Positions 31,593 through 32,161 of a DNA stretch of 32,161 nucleotides are shown here, in pieces. The translations under genes and the position numbers were made by a program. Origin of the DNA: Gammaproteobacteria bacterium (lineage in GTDB: Bacteria > Pseudomonadota > Gammaproteobacteria > JAJFKG01). The stretch covers positions 1 through 32,161 of the forward strand of contig JAJNDI010000014.1 of assembly GCA_021156325.1 (NCBI GenBank), read 5' to 3'. Below the pieces are notes generated by a model. That model ran no database searches. It was not told the origin of the DNA and saw only the letters and a program-made list of their open reading frames with translations. The stretch's first letter is position 1. The number at the start of each line of letters is the position of its first letter.

Positions 31593-31840
31593 GGGAACCT
31601 CTCATCAGGATTTTGAATGCCCCACTATACGCTAAATGAGAAAGCTTATACAGGGGATATGCTGGCAGAGGAAAGAAAAAAAGTTTTTTGTTAAAAAACA
31701 ACACGTTGTATTTCTAAGATTTTCTTAAGGTTTTATTCCAAAATTTATGCTAGGATTGCGAGAAGACAACGGGGCTGATGTGGCGCCGTAAAATAACAAA
31801 TACCCTTTATTAACAATAATTATTACAAGCAGGAGACATT
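31593..31840. other. divergent intergenic region glmS / unknown gene
   Basis: This 248-bp gap separates divergent genes. It contains a GTTTTTT-GTT-AAAAAAC hairpin (31683-31699) and, on the plus strand, a possible -10 TATGCT near 31747 upstream of the unknown gene. Nothing else was recognised; no glmS ribozyme-like sequence was identified. Confidence 0.5.
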
Positions 31841-32161
31841 ATGCCAGGCCCCAATCGCTTTGAAGAAGTCATCACACCTTCTACTTTTTTTACCGAAATT
31901 GTTGCCCAGAAAAATAGAAACGAGGTTTTACAAGAAGAGTTTGTCTGGAATGGCGCCACAGAAGTATTAACCTTTAAATCTCCGCGAAGCAATGATGCAA
32001 ACGCTGCAATATTGGATTTTAGACGCCACAGTTTTTTTGTTAATGGCAAAGGCTATGCCAAATTTTGGATGAGTCAGCATAGAACAAAGCATGGAGGCGA
32101 CAATGATATAGCATTGGCTCATTGGATAGCGGATGAACTACAGATACTTTTTTGTTCGGCA
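31841..32161 (+). CDS. unrecognised protein, 3' truncated by window edge
   Basis: The frame from ATG 31841 is open to the edge (107 codons), with AGGAGA 5-10 nt upstream. It starts MPGPNRFEEVITPSTFFTEI and continues with a mixed, soluble-looking sequence including LDFRRHSFFVNGKGYAKFWM and HRTKHGGDNDIALAHWIADE. No signal peptide or membrane segment is visible so far. I do not recognise the family, and the rest of the protein is outside the window. Confidence 0.7.
   Translation, partial: MPGPNRFEEVITPSTFFTEIVAQKNRNEVLQEEFVWNGATEVLTFKSPRSNDANAAILDFRRHSFFVNGKGYAKFWMSQHRTKHGGDNDIALAHWIADELQILFCSA

Overview
The window is a chromosomal replication-origin neighbourhood of a gammaproteobacterium. Every large gene is an intact, ordinary housekeeping gene of gammaproteobacterial type. 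The moderate-to-low GC, GTG starts, an ATP synthase operon close to parAB, and small OmpA-like barrels fit an intracellular or Legionellales/Coxiella-like lineage. That placement is inference from protein flavour only; no database was searched.

Layout: 1-6996 is the replication cluster gyrB-recF-dnaN-dnaA, all on the minus strand. It is interrupted between recF and gyrB by a plus-strand DUF559 nuclease-like gene embedded in palindromic repeats. 7186-14256 is the F1Fo ATP synthase operon atpIBEFHAGDC (minus), driven by a good sigma70-type promoter at 14293-14321. 14333-15863 holds two tandem outer-membrane beta-barrel paralogues and the C-terminal scrap of a third. 16104-17348 is a plus-strand MFS transporter. 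17338-26776 is a minus-strand run: lpxL-like acyltransferase, parB, parA, rsmG, mnmG, mnmE, yidC, yidD, rnpA, rpmH. 26777-27186 is an AT-rich, DnaA-box-bearing gap, the best oriC candidate. 27187-31592 holds glmU (plus), a HypE/PurM-like AIR-synthase-related gene (minus) and glmS (minus). An unrecognised plus-strand gene runs off the right edge.

How it works together: DnaA, DnaN, RecF and GyrB serve initiation, clamp loading, gap repair and supercoiling. ParA and ParB with three parS-like sites (2454, 3296, 3933) form a chromosome-segregation system centred on the gyrB-recF side. RpmH, RnpA, YidD and YidC form the classical ribosome/RNase P/membrane-insertion cluster. MnmE and MnmG jointly modify tRNA wobble uridine. 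GlmS and GlmU make UDP-GlcNAc.

Main oddities: (1) the gene order matches a single inversion of the atpC-to-rpmH block relative to the Pseudomonas-type order. The expected neighbours rpmH|dnaA and atpC|glmU are exchanged for dnaA|atpC and rpmH|glmU, with a DnaA box at each junction. (2) A modular palindromic repeat family with core arm CCCTCTCCCGC occupies at least four intergenic gaps, one inside the atp operon. The DUF559 gene is bracketed by inverted copies of the family's end sequence, so it may be a nuclease-associated mobile unit. (3) A separate 127-bp element with TATACTC ends lies between mnmE and yidC. No tRNA, rRNA, CRISPR array or transposase gene was seen.
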